In this document: in pieces, positions 21,701-37,300 of the stretch
How the letters are laid out: the number at the start of each line of letters is the position of its first letter
How positions within the stretch are numbered: position 1 is the stretch's first letter
NCBI GenBank assembly: GCA_944474755.1
Contig: OX104119.1
Span: 2,839,075-2,903,074, forward strand
DNA: 64,000 nucleotides
Reading direction: 5' to 3'
Origin: Limnoperna fortunei
Lineage: Eukaryota; Mollusca; Bivalvia; Mytilida; Modiolidae
Program-made: the position numbers and the translations under genes
Notes under the pieces: model-generated
Databases searched by the model: none
What the model was told of the DNA's origin: nothing
What the model saw: the letters and a program-made list of their open reading frames with translations, nothing else

Positions 21701-24700
21701 AACATAAAAAGGTCTTATACTTATTACCATACAGCTGACAACATAAACAGGACTAATACTGATTACCATACAACTGATCATATAAGCAGGTCTAATACTG
21801 ATTACCATACAACTGACCACATAAACAGGTCTAAAACTGATTACCATACAGCTGACAACATAAACAGGACTAATACTGATTACCATACAACTGATCACAT
21901 AAGCAGGTCTAATACTGATTACCATACAACTGACCACATAAACAGGTCTAAAACTGATTACCATACAACTGATCACATAAACAGGTCTAATACTGATTAC
22001 TATACAACTGACCACATAAACAGGTCTAATACTGATTACCATACAACTGACCACATAAACAGGTCTAAAACTGATTACCATACAACTGACCACATAAACA
22101 GGTCTAAAACTGGTTACCCTGCAACTGACAACATTAACAGGCATAATACTTTTTACCATGAAACTGACAACATAAGCAGGTCTGAAACTGGGCATATAAA
22201 CAGGTCTGATACTGATTACCATACAAATTACCATATAAAATGGTCTAATGCTAATTACCAAAACAAATGACCATATAAACAGGTGTAATACTGATCACCA
22301 TATAACTGACCATATAAATAGGTTTTAAAACTGATTACCATACAGTAATACTGATCACCATAAGTGATCACCATATAACTGACCATATAAATAGGTTTTA
22401 AAACTGATTACCCTACAGTTGACAACATAAACAGGTCTCATACTGATTACCATACAGATGACAACATAAACAGGTCTAATACTGATTACCATACAGATGA
22501 CAACATAAAAAGGTCTCATACTGATTACCATACAGTTGACAACATAAACAGGTCTAATACTGATACCATACAACTGACAATATAAACAGGTCAATATTGA
22601 TTACCATACAGATGACAACATACATAGGTCTCATACTGATTACCGTACAACTGACCACATAAACAGGTCTAATACTTATTACCATACAACTGATCACATA
22701 AACAGGTCTAATTCTGATTACCGTACAACTGATCACATAAACAGGTCTAATACTGAATACCATACGGATGACAACATACATAGGTCAAATACTGATAACC
22801 ATACAGATGACAACATAAATTCGTCTATTATTGATTACCATACAACTGATTACATCAGCAGGTCTAATACTGATTATCAAACAACTGATCACATAAACAG
22901 GTCTAATACTGATTACCATACAACTGACAATATAAACATGTCTAATACTGATTACAATACAAGTGGCCACATACACAGGTCTAATACTGATTATCATACA
23001 ACTGAACACATAAACCGTTCCAATTCTGATTAAAATACAACTGATTGCATAAACAGGTCAAATATTGATTATCATACAACTGAACACATAAACCGTTCCA
23101 CTTCTGATTACCATACATCTGACCACATAAACAGGTCTTATACTGATTATCATACAACTGAACACATAAACCGTTCCAATTCTGATTAGCATACAACTGA
23201 CTACATAAACAGGTCTAATATTGATTACCATAAATCTGACCACATAAACAGGTCTAATACTGATTTCCATACAAGTGAACGCATACTCAGGTCTAATACT
23301 GATTACCATTCAACTGACTACATAAACAGGTCTAATATTGATTACCATACATCTGACCACATACACAGGTCTAATATTGATTACCGTACATCTGACCACA
23401 TACACAGGTCTAATACTGATTACTATATAACAGACAAAACAAACAGGTCTAACACTAATATCCATACAACTGACCACATACACAGGTCTAATACTGATTA
23501 TCATACAACTGACCACATAAACAGGTCTAATACTGACTTCCATACAAGTGAACGCATACTCAGGTCTAATACTGATTACCATTCAACTGACTACATAAAC
23601 AGGTGTACTATTGATTACCATACAACTGACAAAACAAACAGGTCTAACACTAATATCCATACAAATGACCACATACACAGGTCTAACACTGATTACCATA
23701 CAACTGACCACATAAATAGGTCAAATACTGATAACTATGCAACTGACCACATAAACCGTTCCAATTCTGATTACCATACATCTGACCACATTAACAAGTC
23801 TAATACTGATTACCATACACCTGACCACATACACAGGTCTAATACTGATTACTAAACAAATGACCAAACAAACACGTCTAACACTGATTAACACACAAGA
23901 GCCCACATACACAGGTCGGATACTGATTACCATACCACTGACCACATAAACCGTCCAATTCTGATAACCATACAACTGAACACATAAACAGGTCTTATAC
24001 TGATTACCGTATATCTGACCACATACACAGGTCTAATACTGATTACCATACAAGTGACCACATACACAGGTCTTATACTGATTACCATTCAGCTGACCAC
24101 ATAAACAAGTGTAATACTGATTACCATACATCTGACCACATACACAGGTCTAATACTTATTACTAAATAAATGACCAAACAAACACGTCTAACACTGATT
24201 AAAACGCAAGAGCCCACATACACAGGTCGGATACTGATTACCATACCACTGACCATATAAACCGTCCAATTCTGATTACCATACATCTGACCACATACAC
24301 AGGTCTAATACTGATTACCATACAAGTGACCACATACACAGGTCTTATACTGATTGCCATTCAGATGACCACATAAACAAGTCTAATATTAATTACCATA
24401 CATCTGACCACATACACAGGTCTCATACTGATTACTATACAACTGATAAAACAAACATGTCTAAATCTAATATCCATACAACAGACCACATACACAGGTC
24501 TAATACTGATTACCATACAACTGACCACATACACAGGTCTAATACTGATTACTATACAACTGATAAAACAAACATGTCTAACACTAATATCCATACAACT
24601 GACCACATACACAGGTCTAATACTGATTACCATACAACTGACCACATACACAGGTCTAATACTGATTACCATACCACTGACCACATACACAGGTCGGTTA

Positions 24701-25534
24701 CTGATTACCATACATCTGACCACATAAACCGTCCAATTCTGATTACCATACAACTGAACACATAAACAGGTCTTATACTGATTACCGCATATCTGACCAC
24801 ATACACAGGTCTAATACTGATTACTATACAACTGACCAAACAAACAGGTCTAACACCTATATCCATACAACTAACCACATACCCAGGTCTAATACTGATT
24901 ACCATACAAATGACCACATAAACAGGTCTAATACTGATTTCCATACAGATGACTACATAAACAGGTGTCATACTGATTACCATACAACTGACCACATAAA
25001 CAGGTCTAATGCTGACTACCATACAACTGATCACATAAACAGGTCTTATACTGATTACCATACAACTGATCACATAAACAGGTCTAATACTGATTACCAT
25101 ACGGATGACAACACACATAGGTCTAATACTGATAACCATACAGATGACAACAGAAATTCGTCTATTACTGATTACCATACAACTGATTACATCAGCAGGT
25201 CTAATACTGATTACCATTCAACTGATCACATAAAACAGGTCTAATACTGATTACCATATAACTGACCACATAAACAGGGCTTATACTGATGACCATACAA
25301 CTGAAAACATAAAAAGGTCTTATACTTATTACCATACAGCTGACAACATAAACGGGACTACTACTGATTACCATACAACTGATCACATAAGCAGGTCTAA
25401 TACTGATTACCATACAACTGACCACATAAACAGGTCTAATACTGATCACCATATAACTGACCATATAAATAGGTTTTAAAACTGATTACCATACAGTTGA
25501 CAACATAAACAGGTCTCATACTGATTACCATACA

Positions 25535-27745
25535 GATGACAACATAAACAGGTCTAATACTGATTACCATACAGATGACAACATAAAAAGGTCTCATACT
25601 GATTACCATACAGTTGACAACATAAACAGGTCTAATACTGATACCATACAACTGACAACATAAACAGGTCAATATTGATTACCATACAGATGACAACATA
25701 CATAGGACTCATACTGATTACCGTACAACTGACCACACAAACAGGTCTAATACTTATTACAATACAACTGATCACATAAACAGGTCTAATACTGATTACC
25801 ATACAACTGATCACATAAACAGGTCTAATACTGAATTCCATACGGATGACAACATACATAGGTCAAATACTGATAACCATACAGATGACAACATAAATTC
25901 GTCTATTACTGATTACCATACAACTGATTACATCAGCAGGTATAATACTGATTACCATACAACTGATCACATAAACAGGTCTAATACTGATCACCATACA
26001 ACTGACAATATAAACAGGTCTAATACTGATTACTATACAAGTGGCCACATACAAAGGTCTAATACTGATTATTATACAACTGAACACATAAACCGTTCCA
26101 ATTCTGATTAAAATACAACTGATTGCATAAACAGGTAAAATATTGATTATCATACAACTGAACACATAAACCGTCCCAATTCTGATTAACATACATCTGA
26201 CCACATAAACAGGTCTTATACTGATTATCATACAACTGAACACATAAACCGTTCAGATTCTGATTACCATACAACTGACTACATAAACAGGTCTAATATT
26301 GATTACCATACATCTGACCACATACACAGGTCTAATATTTATTACCATACATCTGACCACATACACAGGTCTAATACTGATTACTATACAACAGACAAAA
26401 CAAACAGGTCTAACATTAATATCCATACAACTGACCACATACACAGGTCTAATACTGATTACCATACAACTGACCACATAAACAGGTCTAATACTGATTT
26501 CCATACAAGTGAACGCATACTCAGGTCTAATACTGATTACCATTCAACTGACTACATAAACAGGTGTAATATTGATTACCATACAACTGACAAAACAAAC
26601 AGGTCTAACACTAATATCCTTACAAATGACCACATACACAGGTCTAATACTGATTACCATACAACTGACCACATACACAGGTCTAACACTGATTACCATA
26701 CAACTGACCACATAAATAGGTCGAATACTGATAACTATGCAACTGACCACATAAACCGTTCCAATTCTGATTACCATACATCTTACCACATTAACAAGTC
26801 TAATACTGATTACCATACACCTGACCACATACACAGGTCTAATACTGATTACTAAACAAATGACCAAACAAACACGTCTAACACTGATTAACACGCAAGA
26901 GCCCACATACACAGGTCGGATACTGATTACCATACCACTGACCACATAAACCGTCCAATTCTGATAACCATACAACTGAACACATAAACAGGTCTTATAC
27001 TGATTACCGTATATCTGACCACATACACAGGTCTAATACTGATTACCATACAAGTGACCACATACACAGGTCTTATACTAATTACCATTCAGCTGACCAC
27101 ATAAACAAGTGTAATACTGATTACCATACATCTGACCACATACACAGGTCTAATAATTATTACTAAATAAATGACCAAAAAAACACGTCTAACACTGATT
27201 AAAACGCAAGAGCCCACATACACAGGTCGGATACTGATTACCATACCACTGACCACACAAACCGTCCAATTCTGATTACCATACATCTGACCACATACAC
27301 AGGTCTAATACTGATTACCATACAAGTGACCACATACACAGGTCTTATACTGATTACCATTCAGCTGACCACATAAACAGGTCTTATATTAATTACCATA
27401 CATCTGACCACATACACAGGTCTCATACTGATTACTATACAACTGATAAAACAAACATGTCTAAAACTAATATCCATACAACTGACCACATACGCAGGTC
27501 TAATACTGATTACCATACAACTGACCACATACACAGGTCTAATACTGATTACTATACAACTGATAAAACAAACATGTCTAGCACTAATATCCATACAACT
27601 GACCACATACACACGTCTAATACTGATTGCCATACAATTGACCACAAACACAGGTCTAATACTGATTACCATACCACTGACCACATACACAGGTCGGATA
27701 CTGATTACCATACATCTGACCACATAAACCGTCCAATTCTGATTA
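25535..27745 (+). repeat. 2,880-bp higher-order repeat, first copy
   Basis: This block is near-identical to 28415-30625 at a constant offset of 2,880 bp. Checked landmarks: the minus-strand frames ending at 25859, 26243, 26975, 27286 and 27753 return at 28739, 29123, 29855, 30166 and 30633. The copies differ only at scattered single bases. Confidence 0.85.
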
Positions 27746-28414
27746 CCATACATCTGACCACATACACAGGTCTAATACTGATTACCATACAAGTGACCAC
27801 ATAAACAGGTCTTATACTGATTACCATTCAGCTGACCACATAAACAGGTCTAATTTTAATTACCATACATCTGACCACATACACAGGTCTCATACTGTTT
27901 ACTATACAACTGATAAAACAAACATGTCTAAAACTAATATCCATACAACTGACCACATACACAGGTCTAATACTGATTACCATACAACTGACCACATACA
28001 CTGGTCTAATACTGATTACTATACAACTGATAAAACAAACATGTCTAACACTAATATCCATACAACTGACCACATACACAGGTCTAATACTGATTACCAT
28101 ACAACTGACCACATACACAGGTCTAATACTGATTACCATACCACTGACCACATACACAGGTCGGATACTGATTACCATACATCTGACCACATAAACCGTC
28201 CAATTCTGATTACCATACAACTGAACACATAAACAGGTCTTATACTGATTACCGCATATCTGACCACATACACATGTCTAATACTGATTACTATACAACT
28301 GACCAAACAAACAGGTCTAACACCTATATCCATACAACTAACCACATACCCAGGTCAAATACTGATTACCATACAAATGACCACATAAACAGGTCTAATA
28401 CTGATTTCCATACA

Positions 28415-30625
28415 GATGACAACATAAACAGGTCTAATACTGATTACCATACAGATGACAACATAAAAAGGTCTCATACTGATTACCATACAGTTGACAA
28501 CATAAACAGGTCTAATACTGATACCATACAACTGACAACATAAACAGGTCAATATTGATTACCATACAGATGACAACATACATAGGACTCATACTGATTA
28601 CCGTACAACTGACCACATAAACAGGTCTAATACTTATTACAATACAACTGATCACATAAACAGGTCTAATACTGATTACCATACAACTGATCACATAAAC
28701 AGGTCTAATACTGAATTCCATACGGATGACAACATACATAGGTCAAATACTGATAACCATACAGATGACAACATAAATTCGTCTATTACTGATTACCATA
28801 CAACTGATTACATCAGCAGGTATAATACTGATTACCATACAACTGATCACATAAACAGGTCTAATACTGATTACCATACAACTGACAATATAAACAGGTC
28901 TAATACTGATTACTATATAAGTGGCCACATACAAAGGTCTAATACTGATTATTATACAACTGAACACATAAACCGTTCCAATTCTGATTAAAATACAACT
29001 GATTGCATAAACAGGTAAAATATTGATTATCATACAACTGAACACATAAACCGTTCCAATTCTGATTAACATACATCTGACCACATAAACAGGTCTTATA
29101 CTGATTATCATACAACTGAACACATAAACCGTTCCAATTCTGATTACCATACAACTGACTACATAAACAGGTCTAATATTGATTACCATACATCTGACCA
29201 CATACACAGGTCTAATATTTATTACCATACATCTGACCACATACACAGGTCTAATACTGATTACTATACAACAGACAAAACAAACAGGTCTAACATTAAC
29301 ATCCATACAACTGACCACATACACAGGTCTAATACTGATTACCATACAACTGACCACATAAACAGGTCTAATACTGATTTCCATACAAGTGAACGCATAC
29401 TCAGGTCTAATACTGATTACCATTCAACTGACTACATAAACAGGTGTAATATTGATTACCATACAACTGACAAAACAAACAGGTCTAACACTAATATCCT
29501 TACAAATGACCACATACACAGGTCTAATACTGATTACCATACAACTGACCACATACACAGGTCTAACACTGATTACCATACAACTGACCACATAAATAGG
29601 TCGAATACTGATAACTATGCAACTGACCACATAAACCGTTCCAATTCTGATTACCATACATCTTACCACATTAACAAGTCTAATACTGATTACCATACAC
29701 CTGACCACATACACAGGTCTAATACTGATTACTAAACAAATGACCAAACAAACACGTCTAACACTGATTAACACGCAAGAGCCCACATACACAGGTCGGA
29801 TACTGATTACCATACCACTGACCACATAAACCGTCCAATTCTGATAACCATACAACTGAACACATAAACAGGTCTTATACTGATTACCGTATATCTGACC
29901 ACATACACAGGTCTAATACTGATTACCATACAAGTGACCACATACACAGGTCTTATACTGATTACCATTCAGCTGACCACATAAACAAGTGTAATACTGA
30001 TTACCATACATCTGACCACATACACAGGTCTAATACTTATTACTAAATAAATGACCAAAAAAACACGTCTAACACTGATTAAAACGCAAGAGCCCACATA
30101 CACAGGTCGGATACTGATTACCATACCACTGACCACACAAACCGTCCAATTCTGATTACCATACATCTGACGACATACACAGGTCTAATACTGATTACCA
30201 TACAAGTGACCACATACACAGGTCTAATACTGATTACCATTCAGCTGACCACATAAACAGGTCTTATATTAATTACCATACATCTGACCACATACACAGG
30301 TCTCATACTGATTACTATACAACTGATAAAACAAACATGTCTAAAACTAATATCCATACAACTGACCACATACGCAGGTCTAATACTGATTACCATACAA
30401 CTGACCACATACACAGGTCTAATACTGATTACTATACAACTGATAAAACAAACATGTCTAACACTAATATCCATACAACTGACCACATACACAGGTCTAA
30501 TACTGATTGCCATACAACTGACCACATACACAGGTCTAATACTGATTACCATACCACTGACCACATACACAGGTCGGATACTGATTACCATACATCTGAC
30601 CACATAAACCGTCCAATTCTGATTA
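28415..30625 (+). repeat. 2,880-bp higher-order repeat, second copy
   Basis: Second copy of the block at 25535-27745. At its right end the two diverge: after 27745 the first continues with another CATACACAGG monomer run, after 30625 the second goes to the ACCGCATATCT variant. Less similar relatives of the block start near 22559, 36153 and 39116, judged by the landmark CAGGTCAATATTGATTACC. Confidence 0.85.
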
Positions 30626-31395
30626 CCATACATCTGAACACATAAACAGGTCTTATACTGATTACCGCATATCTTACCACATACACAGGTCTAATACTGA
30701 TTACTATACAACTGACCAAACAAACAGGTCTAACACCTATATCCATACAACTAACCACATACCCAGGTCTAATACTGATTACCATACAAATGACCACATA
30801 AACAGGTCTAATACTGATTTCCATACAGATGACTACATAAACAGGTGTAATATTGATTACCATACAACTGACTACATAAACAGGTCTAATGCTGATTACC
30901 ATACAACTGATCACATAAACAGGTCTTATACTGATTACCATACAACTGATCACATAAACAGGACTAATACTGATTACCATACGGATGACAACACACATAT
31001 GTCTAATACTGATAACCATACAGATGACAACAGAAATTCGTCTATTACTGATTACCATACAACTGATTACATCAGCAGGTCTAATACTGATTACCATTCA
31101 ACTGATCACATAAACAGGTCTAATAGTGATTACCATATAACTGACCATATAAACAGGGCTTATACTGATGACCATACAACTGAAAACATAAAAAGGTCTT
31201 ATACTTATTACCATACAGCTGACAACATAAACAGGACTAATACTGATTACCATACAACTGATCACAAAAGCAGGTCTAATACTGATTACCATACAACTGA
31301 CCACATAAACAGGTCTAATACTAATTACCAAAACAAATGACCATATAAACAGGTGTAATACTGATCACCATATAACTGACCATATAAATAGGTTT
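29970..31395 (+). repeat. ~10.9-kb-spaced duplicate block, first copy
   Basis: Matches 40920-42305 at an offset of 10,950 bp that becomes 10,912 bp after one monomer is missing in the right copy. Shared rare variants such as CATACGCAGGTC (30370 and 41282), CACATATGTCTAATACTG (30993 and 41905) and AATAGTGATTACC (31122 and 42034) show common origin. Confidence 0.85.
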
Positions 31396-34300
31396 TAAAA
31401 CTGATTACCATACAGTTGACAACATAAACAGGTCTCATACTGATTACCATACAGATGACAACATAAACAGGTCTAATACTGATTACCATACAGATGACAA
31501 CATAAAAAGGTCTCATACTGATTACCATACAGTTGACAACATAAACAGGTCTAATACTGATACCATACAACTGACAACATAAACAGGTCAATATTGATTA
31601 CCATACAGATGACAACATACATAGGTCTCATACTGATTACCGTACAACTGACCACATAAGCAGGTCTAATACTGATTACCATACAACTGACCACATAAAC
31701 AGGTCTATTACTAATTATCAAAACAAATAACCATATAAACAGGTGTAATACTGATCACCATATAACTGACCATATAAATAGGTTTTAAAACTGATTACCA
31801 TACAGTTGACAACATAAACAGGTCTCATACTGATTACCATCCAGATGACAACATAAAGAGGTCTAATACTGATTACCATACAGATGACAACATAAAAAGG
31901 TCTCATACTGATTACCATACAGTTGACAACATAAACAGCTCTAATACTGATACCATACAACTGACAACATCAACAGGTCAATATTGATTACCATACAGAT
32001 GACAACATACATAGGTCTCATACTGATTACCGTACAACTGACCACATAAACAGATCTAATACTTATTACCATACAACTGATCACATAAACAGGTCTTATA
32101 CTGATTACCATACAACTGATCACATAAACAGGTCTAATACTGAATACCCTACGGATGACAACATACATAGGTCAAATACTGATAACCATACAGATGACAA
32201 CATAAATTCGTCTATTACTGATTACCATACAACTGATTACATCAGCAGGTCTAATACTGATTACCATACAACTGATCACATAAACAGGTCTAATACTGAT
32301 TACCATACAACTGACAGTATAAACAGGTGTAATACTGATTACTATACAAGTGGCCACATACACAGGTCTAATACTGATTATCATACAACTGAACACATAA
32401 ACCGTTCCAATTCTGATTAAAATACAACTGATTGTAAAACAGGTCAAATATTCATTATCATATAACTGAACACATAAACCGTTCCAATTCTGATTACCAT
32501 ATATCTGACCACATAAACAGGTCTTATACTGATTATCATACAACTGAACACATAAACCGCTCCAATTCTGATTACCATACAACTGACCACATAAACAGGT
32601 CTAATATTGATTACCATACATCTGACCACATACACAGGTCTAATACTGATTACTATACAACAGATAAAACAAACAGGTCTAACACTAATATCCATACAAC
32701 TGACCACATACACAGGTCTAATACTGATTACCTTACAACTGACCACATAAACAGGTCTAATACTGATTTCCATACAAGTGAACGCATACTCAGGTCTAAT
32801 ACTGATTACCATTCAACTGACTACATAAACAGGTGTAATATTGATTACCATACAACTGACAAAACAAACAGGTCTAACACTAATATCCATACAAATGGCC
32901 ACATACACAGGTCTAATACTGATTACCATACAACTGACCACATACACAGGTCTAACAATGATTACCATACAACTGACAACATAAATAGGTCGAATACTGA
33001 TAACTATGCAACTGACCACATAAACCGTTCCAATTCTGATTACCATACATCTTACCACATTAACAAGTCTAATACTGATTACCATACACCTGACCACATA
33101 CACAGGTCTAATACTGATTACTAAACAAATGACCAAAACAAACACGTCTAACACTGATTAACACACAAGAGCCCACATACACAGGTCGGATACTGATTAC
33201 CATACCACTGACCACATAAACCGTCCAATTCTGATTACCATACATCTGACCACATACACAGGTCTAATACTGATTACCATACAAGTGACCACATAAACAG
33301 GTCTTATACTGATTACCATTCAGCTGACCACATAAACAGGTCTAATATTAATTACCATACATCTGACCACATACACAGGTCTCATACTGTTTACTATACA
33401 ACTGATAAAACAAACATGTCTAAAACTATTATCCATACAACTGACCACATACACAGGTCTAATACTGATTACCATACAACTGACCACATACATTGGTCTA
33501 ATACTGTTTACTATACAACTGATAAAACAAACATGTCTAACACTAATATCCATACAACTGACCACATACACAGGTCTAATACTGATTACCATACAACTGA
33601 CCACATACACAGGTCTAATACTGATTACCATACCACTGATCACATACACAGGTCGGATACTGATTACCATACATCTGACCACATAAACCGTCCAATTCTG
33701 ATTACCATACAACTGAACACATAAACAGGTCTTATACTGATTACCGCATATCTGACCACATAAACAGGTCTAATGCTGATTACCATACAACTGATCACAT
33801 AAACAGGTCTTATACTGATTACCATACAACTGATCACATAAACAGATCTAATACTGATTACCATACGGATGACATTAGACATAGGTCTAATACTGATAAC
33901 CATACAGATGACAACAGAAATTCGTCTAATACTGATTACTATACAACTGACCAAACAAACAGGTCTAACACCTATATCCATACAACTAACCACATACCCA
34001 GGTCTAATACTGATTACCATACAAATGACCACATAAACAGGTCTAATACTGATTTCCATACAGATGACTACATAAACAGGTGTAATACTGATTACCATAC
34101 AACTGACCACATAAACAGGTCTAATGCTGATTACCATACAACTGATCACATAAACAGGTCTTATACTGATTACCATACAACTGATCACATAAACAGGTCT
34201 AATACTGATTACCATACGGATGACAACAGACATAGGTCTAATACTGATAACCATACAGATGACAACAGAAATTCGTCTATTACTGATTACCATACAACTG

Positions 34301-37300
34301 ATTACATCAGCAGGTCTAATACTGATTACCATTCAACTGATCACATAAACAGGTCTAATACTGATTACCATATAACTGACCATATAAACAGGGCTTATAC
34401 TGATGACCATACAACTGACAACATAAAAAGGTCTTATACTTATTACAATACAGCTGACAACATAAACAGGACTAATACTGATTACCATACAACTGACCAC
34501 ATAAACAGGTCGAATACTGATTACCGTATATCTGACCACATACACAGGTCGGATACTGATTACCATACAAGTGACCAGATACACAGGTCTTATACTGATT
34601 ACCATACAAGTGAACACATAAACAGGTCGAATACTGATTACTATGCATCTGACCACATAAACCGTTCCAATTCTGATTACCATACATCTTACCACATAAA
34701 CAGGTCTTATACTGATTACCATTCAGCTGACCACATACAAAGGTCTAATATTGATTACCATACATCTGACCACATACACAGGTCTAATACTGATTACTAT
34801 ACAACTGATAAAACAAACATGTCTAACACTAATATCCATACAACTGACCACATACAAAGGTCTAATACTGATAACCATACCACTGACCACATACAAAGGT
34901 CGGATACTGATTACCATACAAATGACCACATAAACAGGTCTAATACTGATTTCCATACAGATGACTACATAAAAAGGTGTGATACTGATTACCATACAAC
35001 TGACCACATAAACAGGTCTAATGCTGATTACCATACAGCTGACCACATAAACAGGCCTATTACTGATTACAATACAGCTGACTACATAAACAGGTGTAAC
35101 ACTGATTACCATACAACTGACCACATTAACAGGTCTAATACTTATTACCATACAACTGATCACATAAACAGGTCTAATACTGATTACCATACTACTGACC
35201 ACATAAACAGGTCTAATACTGATTACCATACAACTGATCACATAAACAGGTCTAAAACTGATTACCATACAGCTGACAACATCAACAGGTCTAATACTGA
35301 TTACCATACAACTGAGCACATGAACAGGTCTAATACTGATTACCATACAACTGACCACATAAACAGGGCTCATACTGATGACCATACAACTGAAAACATA
35401 AAAAGGTCTTATTCTGATTACCATACAGCTGACAACATAAACAGGACTAATACTGATTACCATACAATTGATCACATAAGCAGGTCTATCACTGATTACC
35501 ACACAACTGACCACATAAACAGGTCTAAAACTGATTACCATACAACTGATCACATAAGCAGGTCTAATACTGATTACCATACAAATTACCATATAAAATG
35601 GTCTAATACTAATGACCAAAACAAATGACCATATAAACAGGTGTAATACTGATCACCATATAACTGACCATATAAATAGGTTATAAAACTGATTACCATA
35701 CAGTAATACTGATCACCATAAGTGATCACCATATAACTGACCATATAAACAGGTTTTAAAACTGATTACCATACAGTTGACAACATAAACAGGTCTAATA
35801 CTGATTACCATACAGCTCACAACATCAACAGGTCTAATACTGATTACCATTCAACTGACCACATGAACAGGTCTAATACTGATTACCATACAACTGACCA
35901 CATAAGCAGGTCTAATACTGATTACCATACAACTGCCCACATAAACAGGTGTAATACTGATCACCATATAACTGACCATATAAATAGGTTTTAAAACTGA
36001 TTACCATACAGTTGACAACATAAACAGGTCTCATACTGATTACCATACAGATGACAACATAAACAGGTCTAATACTGATTACCATACAGATGACAACATA
36101 AAAAGGTCTCATACTGATTACCATACAGTTGACAACATAAACAGGTCTAATACTGATACCATACAACTGACAACATAAACAGGTCAATATTGATTACCAT
36201 ACAGATGACAACATACATAGGTCTCATACTGATTACCGTACAACTGACCACATAAACAGGTCTAATACTTATTACCATACAACTGATCACATAAACAGGT
36301 CTAATACTGATTACCATACAACTGATCACATAAACAGGTCTAATACTGAATACCATACGGATGACAACATACATAGGTCAAATACTGATAACCATACAGA
36401 TGACAACATAAATTCGTCTATTACTGATTACCATACAACTGATTACATCAGCAGGTCTAATACTGATTACCATACAACTGATTACATCAGCAGGTCTAAT
36501 ACTGATTACCATACAACTGATCACATAAACAGGTCTAATACTGATTACCATACAACTGACAATATAAAAAGGTCTAATACTGATTACTATACAAGTGGCC
36601 ACATACACAGGTCTAATACTGATTATCATACAACTGAACACATAAACCGTTCCAATTCTGATTAAAATACAACTGATTGCATAAACAGGTCAAATATTGA
36701 TCATCATACAACTGAACACATAAACCGTTCCAATTCTGATTACCATACATCTGACCACAAAAACAGGTCTTATACTGATTATCATACAACTGAACACATA
36801 AACCGTTCCAATTCTGATTACCATACAACTGACTACATAAACAGGTCTAATATTGATTACCATACATCTGACCACATACACAGGTCTAATATTGATTACT
36901 ATTCATCTGACCACATACACAGGTCTAATACAGATTACTTTATAACAGACAAAACAAACAGGTCTAACACTAATATCCATACAACTGACCACATACACAG
37001 GTCTAATACTGATTATCATACAACTGACCACATAACCAGGTCTAATACTGATTTCCATACAAGTGAACGCATACTCAGGTCTAATACTGATTACCATTCA
37101 ACTGACTACATAAACAGGTGTAATATTGATTACCATACAACTGACAAAACAAACAGGTCTCACACTAATATCCATACAAATGACCACATACACAGGTCTA
37201 ATACTGATTACCATACAACTGACCACATACACAGGTCTAACACTGATTACCATACAACTGACCACATAAATAGGTCAAATACTGATAACTATGCAACTGA